Source: Paenibacillus sp. FSL R7-0273
GTDB taxonomy: Bacteria > Bacillota > Bacilli > Paenibacillales > Paenibacillaceae
Assembly: GCF_000758625.1 (NCBI RefSeq)
Contig: NZ_CP009283.1
Span: 1,065,501 to 1,129,500 of the forward strand
Direction: 5' to 3'
DNA length: 64,000 nucleotides
Shown: positions 55,400-64,000 of the stretch, piece after piece
Numbering within the stretch: position 1 is the first letter of the stretch
Layout of the letters: each line of letters starts with the position of its first letter
Made by a program: the position numbers and the translations under genes
Notes under the pieces: model-generated
What the model was told of the DNA's origin: nothing
Databases searched by the model: none
What the model saw: the letters and a program-made list of their open reading frames with translations, nothing else

Positions 55400-56476
55400 A
55401 TGTATACTAATCAGCAAAACGCTGGAGAACGCCTTAAAATGATAGCCGAGCAGCTTGCAGAAGAAGTTACCTTGCGTCAATACGAACGTCAGCCTGATCT
55501 GAGACAGCGCTTTGGTCCTTCCGGGATTGCTCGAACCAGGCAGGATTCCCTATATCATCTGCGTTATCTTGCACAAAGCGTGTCGCTGGAAAGTCCGCTT
55601 TTGTTCATTCATTATATTATCTGGCTTAAAGTACTGCTCATGCAGTACAAGATTACAGCTGAGGATCTGCGGATCAATCTGGAGCTAATGAAGGATGCTA
55701 TCACTGCCGAGGTGAAGCCGCCCGATAGGGAAGTGATTCTTAGCTATCTTGAAATGGGCATGTACCACATGCGCGGTGAGGAGAGTGTGCCCTCCTTTCT
55801 GCAGCCGGACAGGCCATACTACCGGGAGGCAGAGCAGTACCTCGGGCTGCTGCTGGACGGGCAGCGGCGTCAGGCCGCTGAATTTATAATGAGGCTATAT
55901 GATGACGGCATTCCTGTCCAGGACATTTACCTGCATCTCTTTCAGCAGAGCCAGTATGAAATCGGACGGCTATGGCAGCTGGGACGAATAACTGTTGCCC
56001 AGGAGCATTTCTGCACGGCCTGTACCCAGAGTATTATCTCTCAGCTGTATCCCCGCTGGATTCAGGCGCAGAGCGGCCGTAAACGGCTGGTTGCAACCGG
56101 TGTGGGAGAAGAGCTGCATGAAATCGGCCTGCGGATGCTGACGGATTTTTTTGAAATGGAGGGCTGGAATACCTTCTATTTAGGCTCGAACATGCCTGCC
56201 GAAAGCCTGATACGCTACCTGAAGGAGCAGCCTGCCGATCTGCTGGCAGTTTCAGTGACAATGACCTTTCATGTGTCCGAGGTAGTCCGCCTGATCGGGA
56301 TGATCCGCAGCCATGGAGAACTGGACGGCCTGAAGATTATGGTCGGCGGGATGCCGTTTAATATTGACAGGGATTTATGGAAAAAAGTCGGCGCAGACGG
56401 ATACGCCCCCGATGCCGGGACTGCGCTTGAGGTTGCAGAACAGCTTATTCCTGGTACCCGGCGCCGGGAGAACTGA
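55400..56476 (+). CDS. B12-binding protein with cobalamin light-sensor motif
   Basis: 358 residues. The N-terminal 110 residues are helical and not recognised. A four-helix B12-binding bundle (about 135-225) contains LWQLGRITVAQEH, exactly the W-x9-EH motif by which CarH, CarA and LitR hold adenosylcobalamin as a light sensor. A Rossmann B12 domain follows (about 230-350), with ELHEIGLRM (E-x-H-x-x-G, His as lower cobalt ligand), FYLGSNMPAESL and VGGMPFN. No DNA-binding MerR domain is present, unlike CarH. It is followed 24 bp later by a soluble hybrid histidine kinase, so the sensor probably signals through it. GAAGGAGTGA precedes ATG 55400. Confidence 0.88.
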   Translation: MYTNQQNAGERLKMIAEQLAEEVTLRQYERQPDLRQRFGPSGIARTRQDSLYHLRYLAQSVSLESPLLFIHYIIWLKVLLMQYKITAEDLRINLELMKDAITAEVKPPDREVILSYLEMGMYHMRGEESVPSFLQPDRPYYREAEQYLGLLLDGQRRQAAEFIMRLYDDGIPVQDIYLHLFQQSQYEIGRLWQLGRITVAQEHFCTACTQSIISQLYPRWIQAQSGRKRLVATGVGEELHEIGLRMLTDFFEMEGWNTFYLGSNMPAESLIRYLKEQPADLLAVSVTMTFHVSEVVRLIGMIRSHGELDGLKIMVGGMPFNIDRDLWKKVGADGYAPDAGTALEVAEQLIPGTRRREN

Positions 56477-56500
56477 TACAGAAGAAGGCGGGATACAACA

Positions 56501-58186
56501 ATGACCGGCAGTGAACAGGAAATCCGCGTTCTGAGAGAGACGATTGAGAATCTTTCAGAGCAGTTAATTGCAGGCAAGCACCGGGAAGAGCAGGCATTAT
56601 CTGAGTTTTCTGCCATGAATAATGAACTCATAACCATGCACCGGCTGCTGGCCAAGAATGTCGCCGAGCTTAAAGCGCTGAAGGAAGAGGCGGAAGCAGC
56701 CAGCAGGGCGAAAAGCCTCTTTCTGGCTACCGTCAGCCATGAAATCCGCACACCCATGAACGGGATTCTGGGGATAACCGAGCTCCTGGAAGCGGAAGGC
56801 GGTAACGGGGAACAGCAGAGTCACCTGCAGGTGATCCGCGAATCGGCACAGTATCTGCTGCAGATGATCCGGAATCTGCTTGATTTCTCGAAAATGGAAG
56901 CCGGAAAAATGGAGATCGGCCGGATGTCCTTCAGCATACAGGAGCTGATTGAGCATGCGTTAAGACTGCTCTCGCCTGCAGCGGCAAAGCGGGAAAATAG
57001 TCTGACCTACCAGATCATGAGCGGGGTTGCTGATAGGCTGGAGGGAGATTCCCCGAAAATTCTGCAGGTGCTCATTAATCTGCTGGGCAATGCGGTGAAG
57101 TTTACGCAAAAGGGAAAGGTAGAGGTTAGGGTGAGTCTCACTGCTGAGGACGAGGCCCGCCAGCGCTTATGCTTTGAAGTCCGGGACGAGGGAATTGGCA
57201 TATCGCCTGAGGATCAGGCCTCCCTGTTCCGGCCTTATTCGCAGGTAGGCCGTGATGCGGAGCTGTCTGCCGAGGGGACTGGCCTTGGCCTGTCCATCTG
57301 CAAGTCCATGATCGAGCTGATGGGCGGTACTATTTCAGCAGACAGCACACCCGGACAAGGCTCGATATTCCGCTTTGAGCTTACGCTGGATAAGCTGGCC
57401 CTCCTTGCTGAACCGTTAAAGCCTGCTGAAGCAGGCTTGCAGGAGAGCAGGTTTAGTAAGCTGCCGGTGCTGGTTGCCGAGGATAACGGGCTGAACAGTA
57501 CGGTACTGCTGCGGCAGCTGCAGAGGCTCGGCGTACAGGCCGTTCATTTGGCAGGCAACGGGCAGGAGGCTGTTGAGGCCTGGCAGCGGCAGGAGTACGG
57601 ACTCATCCTGATGGACAGCCGGCTTCCGGTTATGAACGGCCCGGAGGCCGTCCGTGCGATCAGGCAGCTTGAAGCCTCAGGCGCAAGGACAAGGGTACCC
57701 ATTATCGGTGTAACCGGAGATGAGGACGGGGACAGCCGCTCGCAGTTTATGGGGGCCGGACTGGATGACTGGACGGTTAAGCCGCTGAGCCTGCAGACGC
57801 TAGGTAAGCTGTTAGCCAAATGGTACGGCAGAAAGCCGTATATTCCTGTCCTGCAGGAGGAGACCCTGGCGGGTATCCGGGAAATGGACGGGGAAGACGA
57901 GCCTGAGCTGCTGCATATGCTGGCCGCAATCTTCAACAAGGATACGCCTCTGCGTCTAGCTGCCCTGGAGGAAGCTGCAGCCCGGCAGGACCTGGCGGAA
58001 ATGGCAGCGGCAGCCCACAACCTGAAATCCGGCAGCCTGAGCATCGGGGCGCAGTATTTCGCCCATCTGTGCGCTCTGGTGGAGCGTCATGCCAGGGCCG
58101 GCGAATACGATCAGGCAGCCGTGCAGCTTCCTAAGCTGGGGCCTGCATACAGTGAGGCCTGCCGGGAGCTGGATAAGCTGCTGTAA
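56501..58186 (+). CDS. Cytoplasmic hybrid histidine kinase with receiver and Hpt domains
   Basis: 561 residues, no membrane helix. N-terminal coiled coil (about 1-75); HisKA with [10 protein letters not shown] (His about 85); HATPase with [10 protein letters not shown] and GTGLGLSIC; receiver domain (about 325-440) with AEDNG and the phosphoacceptor Asp in [13 protein letters not shown] and Lys in VKPLS; Hpt domain (about 470-555) with AAHNLKSGS. All phosphorelay residues are present, but no output domain, so a separate response regulator must exist. There is no sensor domain of its own; the B12 protein encoded just upstream is the likely input. Confidence 0.93.
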   Translation: MTGSEQEIRVLRETIENLSEQLIAGKHREEQALSEFSAMNNELITMHRLLAKNVAELKALKEEAEAASRAKSLFLATVSHEIRTPMNGILGITELLEAEGGNGEQQSHLQVIRESAQYLLQMIRNLLDFSKMEAGKMEIGRMSFSIQELIEHALRLLSPAAAKRENSLTYQIMSGVADRLEGDSPKILQVLINLLGNAVKFTQKGKVEVRVSLTAEDEARQRLCFEVRDEGIGISPEDQASLFRPYSQVGRDAELSAEGTGLGLSICKSMIELMGGTISADSTPGQGSIFRFELTLDKLALLAEPLKPAEAGLQESRFSKLPVLVAEDNGLNSTVLLRQLQRLGVQAVHLAGNGQEAVEAWQRQEYGLILMDSRLPVMNGPEAVRAIRQLEASGARTRVPIIGVTGDEDGDSRSQFMGAGLDDWTVKPLSLQTLGKLLAKWYGRKPYIPVLQEETLAGIREMDGEDEPELLHMLAAIFNKDTPLRLAALEEAAARQDLAEMAAAAHNLKSGSLSIGAQYFAHLCALVERHARAGEYDQAAVQLPKLGPAYSEACRELDKLL

Positions 58187-58200
58187 ATCCTTAGGCTGAT

Positions 58201-58241
58201 TAGAGCGGAAGCTCCGGTATTTCCGGACTTCCGCTCTTTTG
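58201..58241 (+). terminator. Terminator of the B12 sensor and kinase operon
   Basis: GAGCGGAAGCTCCGG pairs with CCGGACTTCCGCTC (one bulge), followed by TTTT. Confidence 0.85.
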
Positions 58242-58447
58242 CATTAGGGCATGAATCCGCGACTGCTGCTGTCCAAATAGCCTTCCGTTTCAAAAGTCGC
58301 GTCAAGCGGATATAATCTATCTAGATAGAACGTCATTATGAGACTAACAAACCGTCTCCTGTTCCTGCCTTAGGTAAAGCGTTGAGCAGCGGATGGATCT
58401 CCCTTGCCAAAGCGCTAACCTTAGTCAGTCGGTTCGGAGTTAAATGA

Positions 58448-58715
58448 GTTCAACCCGGCTCATTCATGATGCCGTGCAATTACTTACGAAACAGGGCAAG
58501 TGCATCACCGAGAAGAAGGAGAGGCGGACGGGATCTTCTCTCTGCTTCCCCTAGCAGAAAAATAGCTTTGATGTTGGACAACAGCCCAATTCATGACGCT
58601 ACTGAGTTACAGCTGTTTCCCAAGGAGTATCCGCATTTGCAGCTTGTTTTTCTATCACCTTACAACCCAAACCGGAACCCTGCTGATAAAGGATTTAGCT
58701 GTGGAAGCGATAGAT
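58448..58715 (+). pseudogene. Decayed IS630-type transposase
   Basis: One frame encodes RKIALMLDNSPIHD then LVFLSPYNPNRNPADKG, matching the second Asp and nearby region of the IS630/Tc1 DDE transposase (normally LVLDNA-x-IH and F-LPPYSP-x-LNP-x-E). The expected Glu after NP is lost (NPADKG) and only about 60 residues of homology remain, with frameshifted fragments before it. No intact ends were found. 58242-58447 holds nothing else. Confidence 0.75.
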
Positions 58716-58793
58716 TGCCTCCATGTGAGGTTATACAGGTAATTGCGGTTTATCTATATCAGTTGTCCGCCCCGGGCGGAAGGAGGAACTGTT

Positions 58794-59303
58794 ATGTACA
58801 TAAGAATGCTGGATCAGGCCGATGCGGAGCAGTACCGTGAGCTTCGGCTGCAGGCGCTTCGGCTTCATCCGGAGGCCTTTCTAAGCTCCTATGAAGAAGA
58901 GAAGGAGCTGCCGCTGGACACTACCCGCAGCAGACTGGAGCCTACAGAGGACAAGTTCACCCTGGGCGCGTTCAATACAGAGCATGAGCTGGCAGGCGTG
59001 GTTACGTTTATCCGTGAGGGCAGGGAGAAGATCCGCCACAAGGGCAATGTCTTTGCAATGTATGTAAGTCCGGCGGCACGCGGACAGAAGCTGGGCTTCG
59101 CTTTACTGACGGAGCTGCTTGCGCGTGTAAGGCAGATAACAGGGCTTGCGGTAATTAATCTGACTGTAATGGCGGATAATCTTCCGGCAAAGCGGCTCTA
59201 TTCTGCCCTGGGCTTCACCTGCTACGGCACTGAACGCGACGCGGTCAGACTGGCCGACGGCCGGCATCTGGATGAACACCTAATGACACTTGTACTATCC
59301 TGA
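58794..59303 (+). CDS. GNAT family acetyltransferase
   Basis: 169 residues. Acetyl-CoA loop in YVSPAARGQKLGFALL (R-G-x-x-L-G-x-A) with the beta-bulge VFAMYV before it and NLPAKRLYSALGFTCYG near the end. GGAAGGAGG lies 7 nt before ATG 58794; the frame is open upstream into the transposase remnant but that part is not coding. Substrate unknown. Confidence 0.88.
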   Translation: MYIRMLDQADAEQYRELRLQALRLHPEAFLSSYEEEKELPLDTTRSRLEPTEDKFTLGAFNTEHELAGVVTFIREGREKIRHKGNVFAMYVSPAARGQKLGFALLTELLARVRQITGLAVINLTVMADNLPAKRLYSALGFTCYGTERDAVRLADGRHLDEHLMTLVLS

Positions 59304-59404
59304 ACAGAGGATAGGCACCAAAATGCGGGCAAGGTCATAAACTATGCTGCCCGCCGCATAAATTGAGTCTATGAAAATCGTTCTGCTGATGAGGAGGAAA
59401 TAAC

Positions 59405-60136
59405 TTGGAGACTGCGCTGCTAGGCAGCTTTTTATCTGCAATGGCAACGGTGCTTGGAGCGGTACCCATTTTGTTCGTACGAAGATTGTCCGAGCGCTGG
59501 AAGGATATTTTGGTTGCTTTTACCGCCGGGATTATGGTGTCCGCTTCGACCTTCGGCTTAATGCCGCAGGCGATCAATGAATCGGGCATTATCGCTTTGA
59601 CGCTTGGGCTGATTACCGGTGTGCTGATGCTTGATCTCATTGAAAAAAATATTCCGCATATCGATGTGGAGAACAAGCCCGGCTTTGCCAATATGGATTC
59701 CAAGGCGCTGCTTGTCATGATTGCCCTGTTCATTCATAACATTCCTGAGGGTCTGAGCACCGGCTTCAGCTATGCCAGCGAAGAGGCCAGTCTTGGTCCA
59801 ATGGTGGCAATTGCCATCGGGGCACAAAATATGCCGGAGGGCCTTATTCTGGCTGTTTTCATGATGAATTCAAAGTCAACCCGCTGGAAAGCGCTCGGAG
59901 TGGCAGCGTTGACTGGGCTGATGGAGATGATATCGGCGGTTGTCGGCTATTTTGCAGCCAGCTCCCTGGAGCATGCGGTCGGTTACGGGCTGGCGTTCGC
60001 TGCAGGAGCGATGCTCTTTATTGTCTATAAGGAGCTTATTCCGGAGAGCCATGGTCACGGCTATGAGCGGCCTTCTACGTATTCGTTTATTTTCGGGCTG
60101 CTGGCGATGGTGTATATTACACAGTTTTTTGGCTGA
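59405..60136 (+). CDS. ZIP family divalent metal transporter
   Basis: 243 residues with about eight membrane segments. The metal-site motifs are HNIPEG (about residue 118) and QNMPEG (about 144); in ZIP proteins the first forms the paired binding site. It imports zinc or other divalent cations in the family (ZupT/GufA-like). Start: TTG 59405 with GAGGAGG 8 nt upstream; no ATG fits. Confidence 0.92.
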   Translation: METALLGSFLSAMATVLGAVPILFVRRLSERWKDILVAFTAGIMVSASTFGLMPQAINESGIIALTLGLITGVLMLDLIEKNIPHIDVENKPGFANMDSKALLVMIALFIHNIPEGLSTGFSYASEEASLGPMVAIAIGAQNMPEGLILAVFMMNSKSTRWKALGVAALTGLMEMISAVVGYFAASSLEHAVGYGLAFAAGAMLFIVYKELIPESHGHGYERPSTYSFIFGLLAMVYITQFFG

Positions 60137-60275
60137 TGCCGGCCTCGGGTGTCCGCATTTGCATCAGGCTTGCGGAGCCGATATACTGTACGCATCCGGA
60201 GCTGAGACTACTGTGCCCGGCAAAAGGGCAGGGTCTCCGTGACCGGCTAAGGCTGAAGATAAGGAGTGTGACAGG

Positions 60276-60569
60276 ATGGACAGACTCGCAATTCAGGCTT
60301 CGTTATCTTTCATTCTACTGGTTATTTCGTATCTGAGTTTGTATTACGCATTGCCCAAACGCACTACTTTTGCGCGGTACAGCACGCTGGTTCTCCTGAT
60401 AGCAAGCGGTGCTCCGCTCGCCGTTTTGCTTGTGCAGGAGAGCCTCCGGGAGGCACAGGACGCCAATATCGGGCTGGGGATGGCATTTTTGCTGACCTGG
60501 GCGATTTCGGGAGTGGTATTACTGGTATCGCTGGTGCTGTGGATTCTCCGTTTGCGGAAAAGAAGATAA
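60276..60569 (+). CDS. Small three-helix membrane protein, unknown
   Basis: 97 residues: three hydrophobic segments (SLSFILLVISYLSLYYAL, STLVLLIASGAPLAVLLV and AFLLTWAISGVVLLVSLVLWIL) and a basic C-terminus (RLRKRR) that should lie inside. AAGGAG is 11 nt before ATG 60276. No family recognised. Confidence 0.7.
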   Translation: MDRLAIQASLSFILLVISYLSLYYALPKRTTFARYSTLVLLIASGAPLAVLLVQESLREAQDANIGLGMAFLLTWAISGVVLLVSLVLWILRLRKRR

Positions 60570-60721
60570 CAGGTCTCATAGAGGGTAACGGATTACCCGG
60601 TTTTAGCAGAAAAAGTAGGCTCCAATTCTACCAGTGTGCAGTTTGGCGAATCTAACGGACTGTAATGACGCTGGAAGGTGACACCTTGCGAACACCAGTG
60701 TCAGCTTAGTAGGGCAGCAGG

Positions 60722-60774
60722 AGCAAATAGGCTATCCCATATGTTGCATCTAGCAACGGGATAGCCTATTTGCT
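60722..60774. terminator. Long perfect inverted repeat between convergent genes
   Basis: 17 bp (60722-60738) are the exact reverse complement of 60758-60774, with GTTGC/GCAAC pairing in the loop. It lies between genes pointing at each other, as a bidirectional terminator would, but lacks T runs. The rest of 60570-60860 shows nothing. Confidence 0.5.
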
Positions 60775-60860
60775 GTTACCGGCTGTCAGTTTTTCTTAAC
60801 GGACCGGTTTGTACGTGTGCACCGCTATGCCAGGCCCGCTAATCCAAGCCTCCACCAAGC

Positions 60861-61769
60861 CTAGCGGTGAGCGGTATAGACACCCGCTTTGCTGGCCTGC
60901 CGGACAGCGTCCGCTTCAGCAGCGTTGAGCGGCGCTGCTGAAGCTGCGGCAATGTTCGCCCGCAGCTGCTCCGGGCTGCTCGCGCCGGGAATTACAGCCG
61001 CAACTGCCGGCTGTGACAGCGGGTAGTGAAGCGCGGTCTGCGTGAGGGTCCGGGGAGCGGAAGCCTGCCGGGTCAGCTCCTCATGCAATGCGGCCAGTTC
61101 TGCCGCCGTATAATCGAGATAGTCCTTCTCCAGCCTGGAGCGGCCGTTCTCTGTCAATATGCCGCGCGCCAGCGGCCCGCGTGCAATCAGGCTGATGCCG
61201 TGCTGCTCAAGCAGCGGCAGAATAGACTCCTCAGGCCGCCGGTCGAGAATGCTGTATTGGCTCATAACACTTACGATCTTAGAACGCTTCACATATTCAC
61301 GGACCACATTCGGCCGGATGGAGGAGATACCGTAATAGCGGATGAGCCCCTCCTGCTTCAATTCTTCAAAAGCTTCTATAGTTTCATCGATGTTGTCTTC
61401 CATGGTTCCGCCGTGCAGCTGATAGAGGTCGATATAATCGGTCTGCAGCCTGCGGAGACTGTCATGGACAGCGGATTTGATATAGGCCTTGGAGGCGTCC
61501 CAGGACCAGCCGTCCCGGCCGGGAATCCGGCGGTTGCCAACCTTAGTAGCCAGAATGACATCGCTGCGGCGTCCGCGTAATGCAGTGCCGACAAGCTCCT
61601 CGTTGCGGCCGGCATCATAAAGATCAGCAGTATCCAGGAAATTGATTCCTCTGTCCAGTGCCTCATGAATGATAGAGACGGCTGGCGCTTCCTCCGTACC
61701 CAGGGACATGCAGCCCAGGCCCATGGCACTTACATATAAATCGGATTGTCCTAAGCGGTTCTTGTTCAT
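60861..61769 (-). CDS. Aldo/keto reductase
   Basis: 302 residues. Catalytic tetrad visible: Asp and Tyr in LDTADLYDAGRNE, Lys in ILATKVGNRR, His in YQLHGG. Reduces carbonyls with NADPH in a TIM barrel; YQLHGGTMEDN and the closing VAAVIPGASSPEQL follow the family. Start: ATG 61769, with AAAGGA about 11 nt upstream; the earlier ATG 61781 abuts the site. Substrate unknown. Same direction as the next reductase but 132 bp apart. Confidence 0.88.
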   Translation of the reverse strand: MNKNRLGQSDLYVSAMGLGCMSLGTEEAPAVSIIHEALDRGINFLDTADLYDAGRNEELVGTALRGRRSDVILATKVGNRRIPGRDGWSWDASKAYIKSAVHDSLRRLQTDYIDLYQLHGGTMEDNIDETIEAFEELKQEGLIRYYGISSIRPNVVREYVKRSKIVSVMSQYSILDRRPEESILPLLEQHGISLIARGPLARGILTENGRSRLEKDYLDYTAAELAALHEELTRQASAPRTLTQTALHYPLSQPAVAAVIPGASSPEQLRANIAAASAAPLNAAEADAVRQASKAGVYTAHR

Positions 61770-61913
61770 TATGCGGTACATCCTTTCTGCGCTGTTTTGT
61801 GTCCATTATACCATCCCTGACGCAAAAGACGGCAAATGTCCCCGCCCGGCTTCTCAGCCAGGCAGCTTCATTTACCGTCTATAATGCAATTCTGTGCAGC
61901 ATTCCTGGCGGTG

Positions 61914-62903
61914 TTATCCCCGCAGGATGGTTTCAATCTGCTCCAGCTCGTCTGCAGTGAGCTCAGGAGCGTTAAGCGATGCCACGGCATCCTCAATCTG
62001 GCTTACCTTGCTGGCACCGATCAGCGCCGAGGTTACCTTGCCGCCGCGCAGCACCCATGAGAGGGCAAGCTGCGACATTTTCTGGCCGCGGGCTGCAGCG
62101 ATGTCGTTCAGTCTGCTTACCTTGCCGATAACTTCCTCGGTAATCTCCTTCTCGGAGAGGAACACGCTTGGTCCTGCCGCACGGGAATCCGAGGTGATAC
62201 CGTTCAGATAGCGGTCGGTCAGAATACCCTTGTACAGCGGCGAGAAGGCGATGGTGCCGATGCCCTCTTCAGCAAGCACATCCTGTAGCTCGTCTTCAAT
62301 CCAGCGTGCCATCATGGAATAGTTCGGCTGATGGATCAGGCAAGGTGTGCCCAGGCGGCGGAGAATCTGCGCCGCTTCACGCGCTTCAGCCGGCCGGTAG
62401 TTGGAGATGCCGACATACAGCGCCTTGCCCTGGCGGACAATGAGGTCGAGCGCTGCCATCGTTTCTTCCAGCGGCGTGTTCGGGTCCGGACGGTGGTGGT
62501 AGTAGATATCCACGTAATCGAGGCCCATCCGCTTCAGGCTCTGGTCAAGGCTGGCTACCAGATTCTTCTTGGAGCCCCACTCTCCGTAAGGGCCCGGCCA
62601 CATGTAATAGCCGGCCTTGGTGGAGATAATCAGCTCATCACGGTAAGCGGCGAGATCCTGGCGGAGAATCCGCCCGAAATTCTCCTCGGCGGAGCCGGGA
62701 GGCGGGCCGTAGTTGTTGGCCAGGTCAAAATGGGTAATGCCCAGATCAAAGGCCCGGCGCACCATGGCCCGTCCGTTCTCGAACAGGTCGTTGCCGCCGA
62801 AATTATGCCACAGGCCGAGCGAGATGGCCGGCAGCAGCAGGCCGCTGCGGCCGGTACGGTTATATTTCATCTGGTTGTAACGTTCAGGATTAGCGATGTA
62901 CAT
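61914..62903 (-). CDS. mgrA: L-glyceraldehyde 3-phosphate reductase-type aldo/keto reductase
   Basis: 329 residues, very like E. coli YghZ (Gpr) in sequence: ANPERYNQMKYNRTGRSG at the start, LANNYGPPPGSAEENFGR with the catalytic Tyr, and STKAGYYMWPGPYG. The group reduces L-glyceraldehyde 3-phosphate and methylglyoxal and detoxifies aldehydes. GAGGAGG is 7 nt upstream of ATG 62903. A 63-bp tandem repeat lies directly upstream, and an AraC regulator is the next gene, read in the same direction. Confidence 0.92.
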   Translation of the reverse strand: MYIANPERYNQMKYNRTGRSGLLLPAISLGLWHNFGGNDLFENGRAMVRRAFDLGITHFDLANNYGPPPGSAEENFGRILRQDLAAYRDELIISTKAGYYMWPGPYGEWGSKKNLVASLDQSLKRMGLDYVDIYYHHRPDPNTPLEETMAALDLIVRQGKALYVGISNYRPAEAREAAQILRRLGTPCLIHQPNYSMMARWIEDELQDVLAEEGIGTIAFSPLYKGILTDRYLNGITSDSRAAGPSVFLSEKEITEEVIGKVSRLNDIAAARGQKMSQLALSWVLRGGKVTSALIGASKVSQIEDAVASLNAPELTADELEQIETILRG

Positions 62904-62919
62904 GTGTAAACCTCCTCAA

Positions 62920-63054
62920 AGTTTTGTTAGCATAGACTTCCTGTATTACCTTCGGCAAAACTCGCTTCGGAAGCAGACGCTTAGTTTTGTTAGCATAAGC
63001 TTCCTGTATTACCTTCGGCAAAACTGGCTTCAGAAGCATCTGCTTAGATTTGTT
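62920..63054 (-). repeat. 63-bp tandem repeat, about 2.1 copies
   Basis: Units starting AGTTTTGTTAGCATA begin at 62920 and 62983, and a third start (AGATTTGTT) is at 63046; the period is exactly 63 bp with a few mismatches. It occupies the leader or promoter region of the mgrA-type gene. Confidence 0.9.
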
Positions 63055-63149
63055 CACCGGTAAGGGGAAGCGTTTGCTTCACAATCTGCCGGACATGTTC
63101 TATTGTAGCGGAAGCAGGGGCCAAAAGCGTATGTCAGCATGGAAGTTGT

Positions 63150-63998
63150 TTATAGAACAATGTCATTATTCGCATGGCGGCTGCGGTAGTCCTTGGGCGA
63201 GCAGCCCTTGACCTTTTTGAACATCCGCGAAAAGAGCAGCGGGTCCTGGTAGCCGACCGAACGGGCAATTTCACCGACCGTGCAGCCGGTTTCGGCAAGC
63301 AGCTCGCAGGCTTTGGCAATGCGGAAATTCAGCAGATACTGCTGCGGCGGCAGGCCGACTGTACGTTTGAACAGGGCGGACAAATATTTACGGTCCAGCT
63401 TCAGGGAGGCGGACAGCATCTCGACGGTAATATTTTCACAATAGTGGGCATGCAGGAAGTGGAGGCATTCCTCGACATAAAAGCTTTTTGCACGCGAAGG
63501 CCTCAAGCTGTCTGCTGCCGCCGGAGCTGTACGCAGCAGGACCGCAAAAAACTCATACATAATTGCTTTTAGCGGCAGGTCGAGCCCCTCAGCCGTATCG
63601 GCTGCTGCTGTCAGCCGGTCATAAAGGGCAGGCATAAGCTGCTGATCCATCGGGAAAACCGGCTGCTCCGGGGTAAGCGAGGTCCGGGACAATAAGGATT
63701 CCACTTCTTCTCCGGTAAAGGCAATCCAGGAGTAGGTCCACGGTTCGGCGCTGTCGGCTGCGTAACGGGTGACAATATGCGGATAGGTCAGAAAAGCCTG
63801 GCCGGCCTGCAGCCTGTGCTCGGCTTCTCCTACAGCCACCGTGCCCGTGCCTGCGTGAATAAAGTGGATTTTGTAAAGGTCGCGTACGCCGGGACCGACG
63901 GTATGCCCGGAAGCACAATGCTCAAAGCCCCAGTAATGCAGATGCAGGTCGGGGCTGCTGCGGAACGGACGCTGCGGATTATATTTAAATATGGCCAT
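63150..63998 (-). CDS. AraC family transcriptional regulator
   Basis: 282 residues from the ATG near the window edge. The N-terminal cupin-like sensing domain (about 1-150) contains HYWGFEHCASGHTV and HFIHAGTGTVAVG. Two helix-turn-helices in the C-terminal 100 residues (VEMLSASLKLDRKYLSALFKR and VGEIARSVGYQDPLLFSRMFKK) bind DNA. The ribosome site lies outside the window, so the start may be further upstream. It resembles sugar-responsive members such as raffinose operon regulators; its target is unknown, possibly the neighbouring reductase gene. Confidence 0.88.
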   Translation of the reverse strand: MAIFKYNPQRPFRSSPDLHLHYWGFEHCASGHTVGPGVRDLYKIHFIHAGTGTVAVGEAEHRLQAGQAFLTYPHIVTRYAADSAEPWTYSWIAFTGEEVESLLSRTSLTPEQPVFPMDQQLMPALYDRLTAAADTAEGLDLPLKAIMYEFFAVLLRTAPAAADSLRPSRAKSFYVEECLHFLHAHYCENITVEMLSASLKLDRKYLSALFKRTVGLPPQQYLLNFRIAKACELLAETGCTVGEIARSVGYQDPLLFSRMFKKVKGCSPKDYRSRHANNDIVL

Positions 63999-64000
63999 CA

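Overview
The window looks like chromosome of an endospore-forming Firmicute of the Paenibacillus type. This is inferred from gene content only: an H-type small acid-soluble spore protein, T-box leaders, a CIRCE-controlled groES-groEL operon, SLH surface domains, a tatA-tatC pair, Ku with a two-gene LigD system, strong AGGAGG ribosome sites and frequent TTG/GTG starts. No rRNA, tRNA or CRISPR array was seen.

Layout. 0-7 kb: the 3' part of a YhgE/Pip membrane protein, then the large subunit of glutamate synthase. 7-10 kb: a repeat-rich gap with a 52-bp tandem repeat and a short copy of a dispersed MITE-like element, followed by an ABC-2 type transporter. 9.6-14 kb: a bactofilin and M23 peptidase pair on the minus strand, cardiolipin synthase and a YitT protein. 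14.2-17.1 kb: an NHEJ operon of Ku, ATP-dependent ligase and LigD-type polymerase. 17.3-20.7 kb: sspH, then an ECF sigma factor, a membrane anti-sigma-like protein and a secreted protein related to the latter's outer domain. 21-25 kb: an EmrE-type transporter and the tsaE-tsaB-rimI-tsaD cluster for tRNA t6A formation. 24.9-27.2 kb: a strong promoter overlapping the tsaD stop codon, two T-box leaders in series, and leuA. A cluster of DnaA-box sequences lies between leuA and an ABC-F gene. 29.9-33 kb: 5-formyl-THF cyclo-ligase, moaC, moaB/mog, tatA and tatC. 33-35.2 kb: groES-groEL.

35.3-51.7 kb is visibly different. It is A/T-rich, with many AAA, ACA and ATT codons, and holds four secreted proteins: an SLH-bearing clostripain-like protease, a 2273-residue Ig-repeat protein, a 1896-residue protein ending in a type I dockerin, and a cohesin-like/FIVAR/SLH protein. 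The last three form one tightly packed unit. Most simply, the cohesin-SLH protein is a cell-wall anchor for the neighbouring dockerin protein, giving a small cellulosome-like display system without any recognisable glycosidase. The block ends 27 bp before a 216-bp element with perfect 15-bp terminal inverted repeats, whose relative sits at 7.7 kb. Together these features suggest acquired DNA.

52-64 kb returns to host-like composition: three small genes with a phage-lysis flavour, a Rossmann-type protein, an MsrA-MsrB fusion whose MsrB half has lost its catalytic cysteine, a B12-binding protein carrying the W-x9-EH motif of cobalamin light sensors next to a soluble hybrid histidine kinase, a decayed IS630 transposase, a GNAT acetyltransferase, a ZIP transporter, two aldo/keto reductases and an AraC-family regulator.
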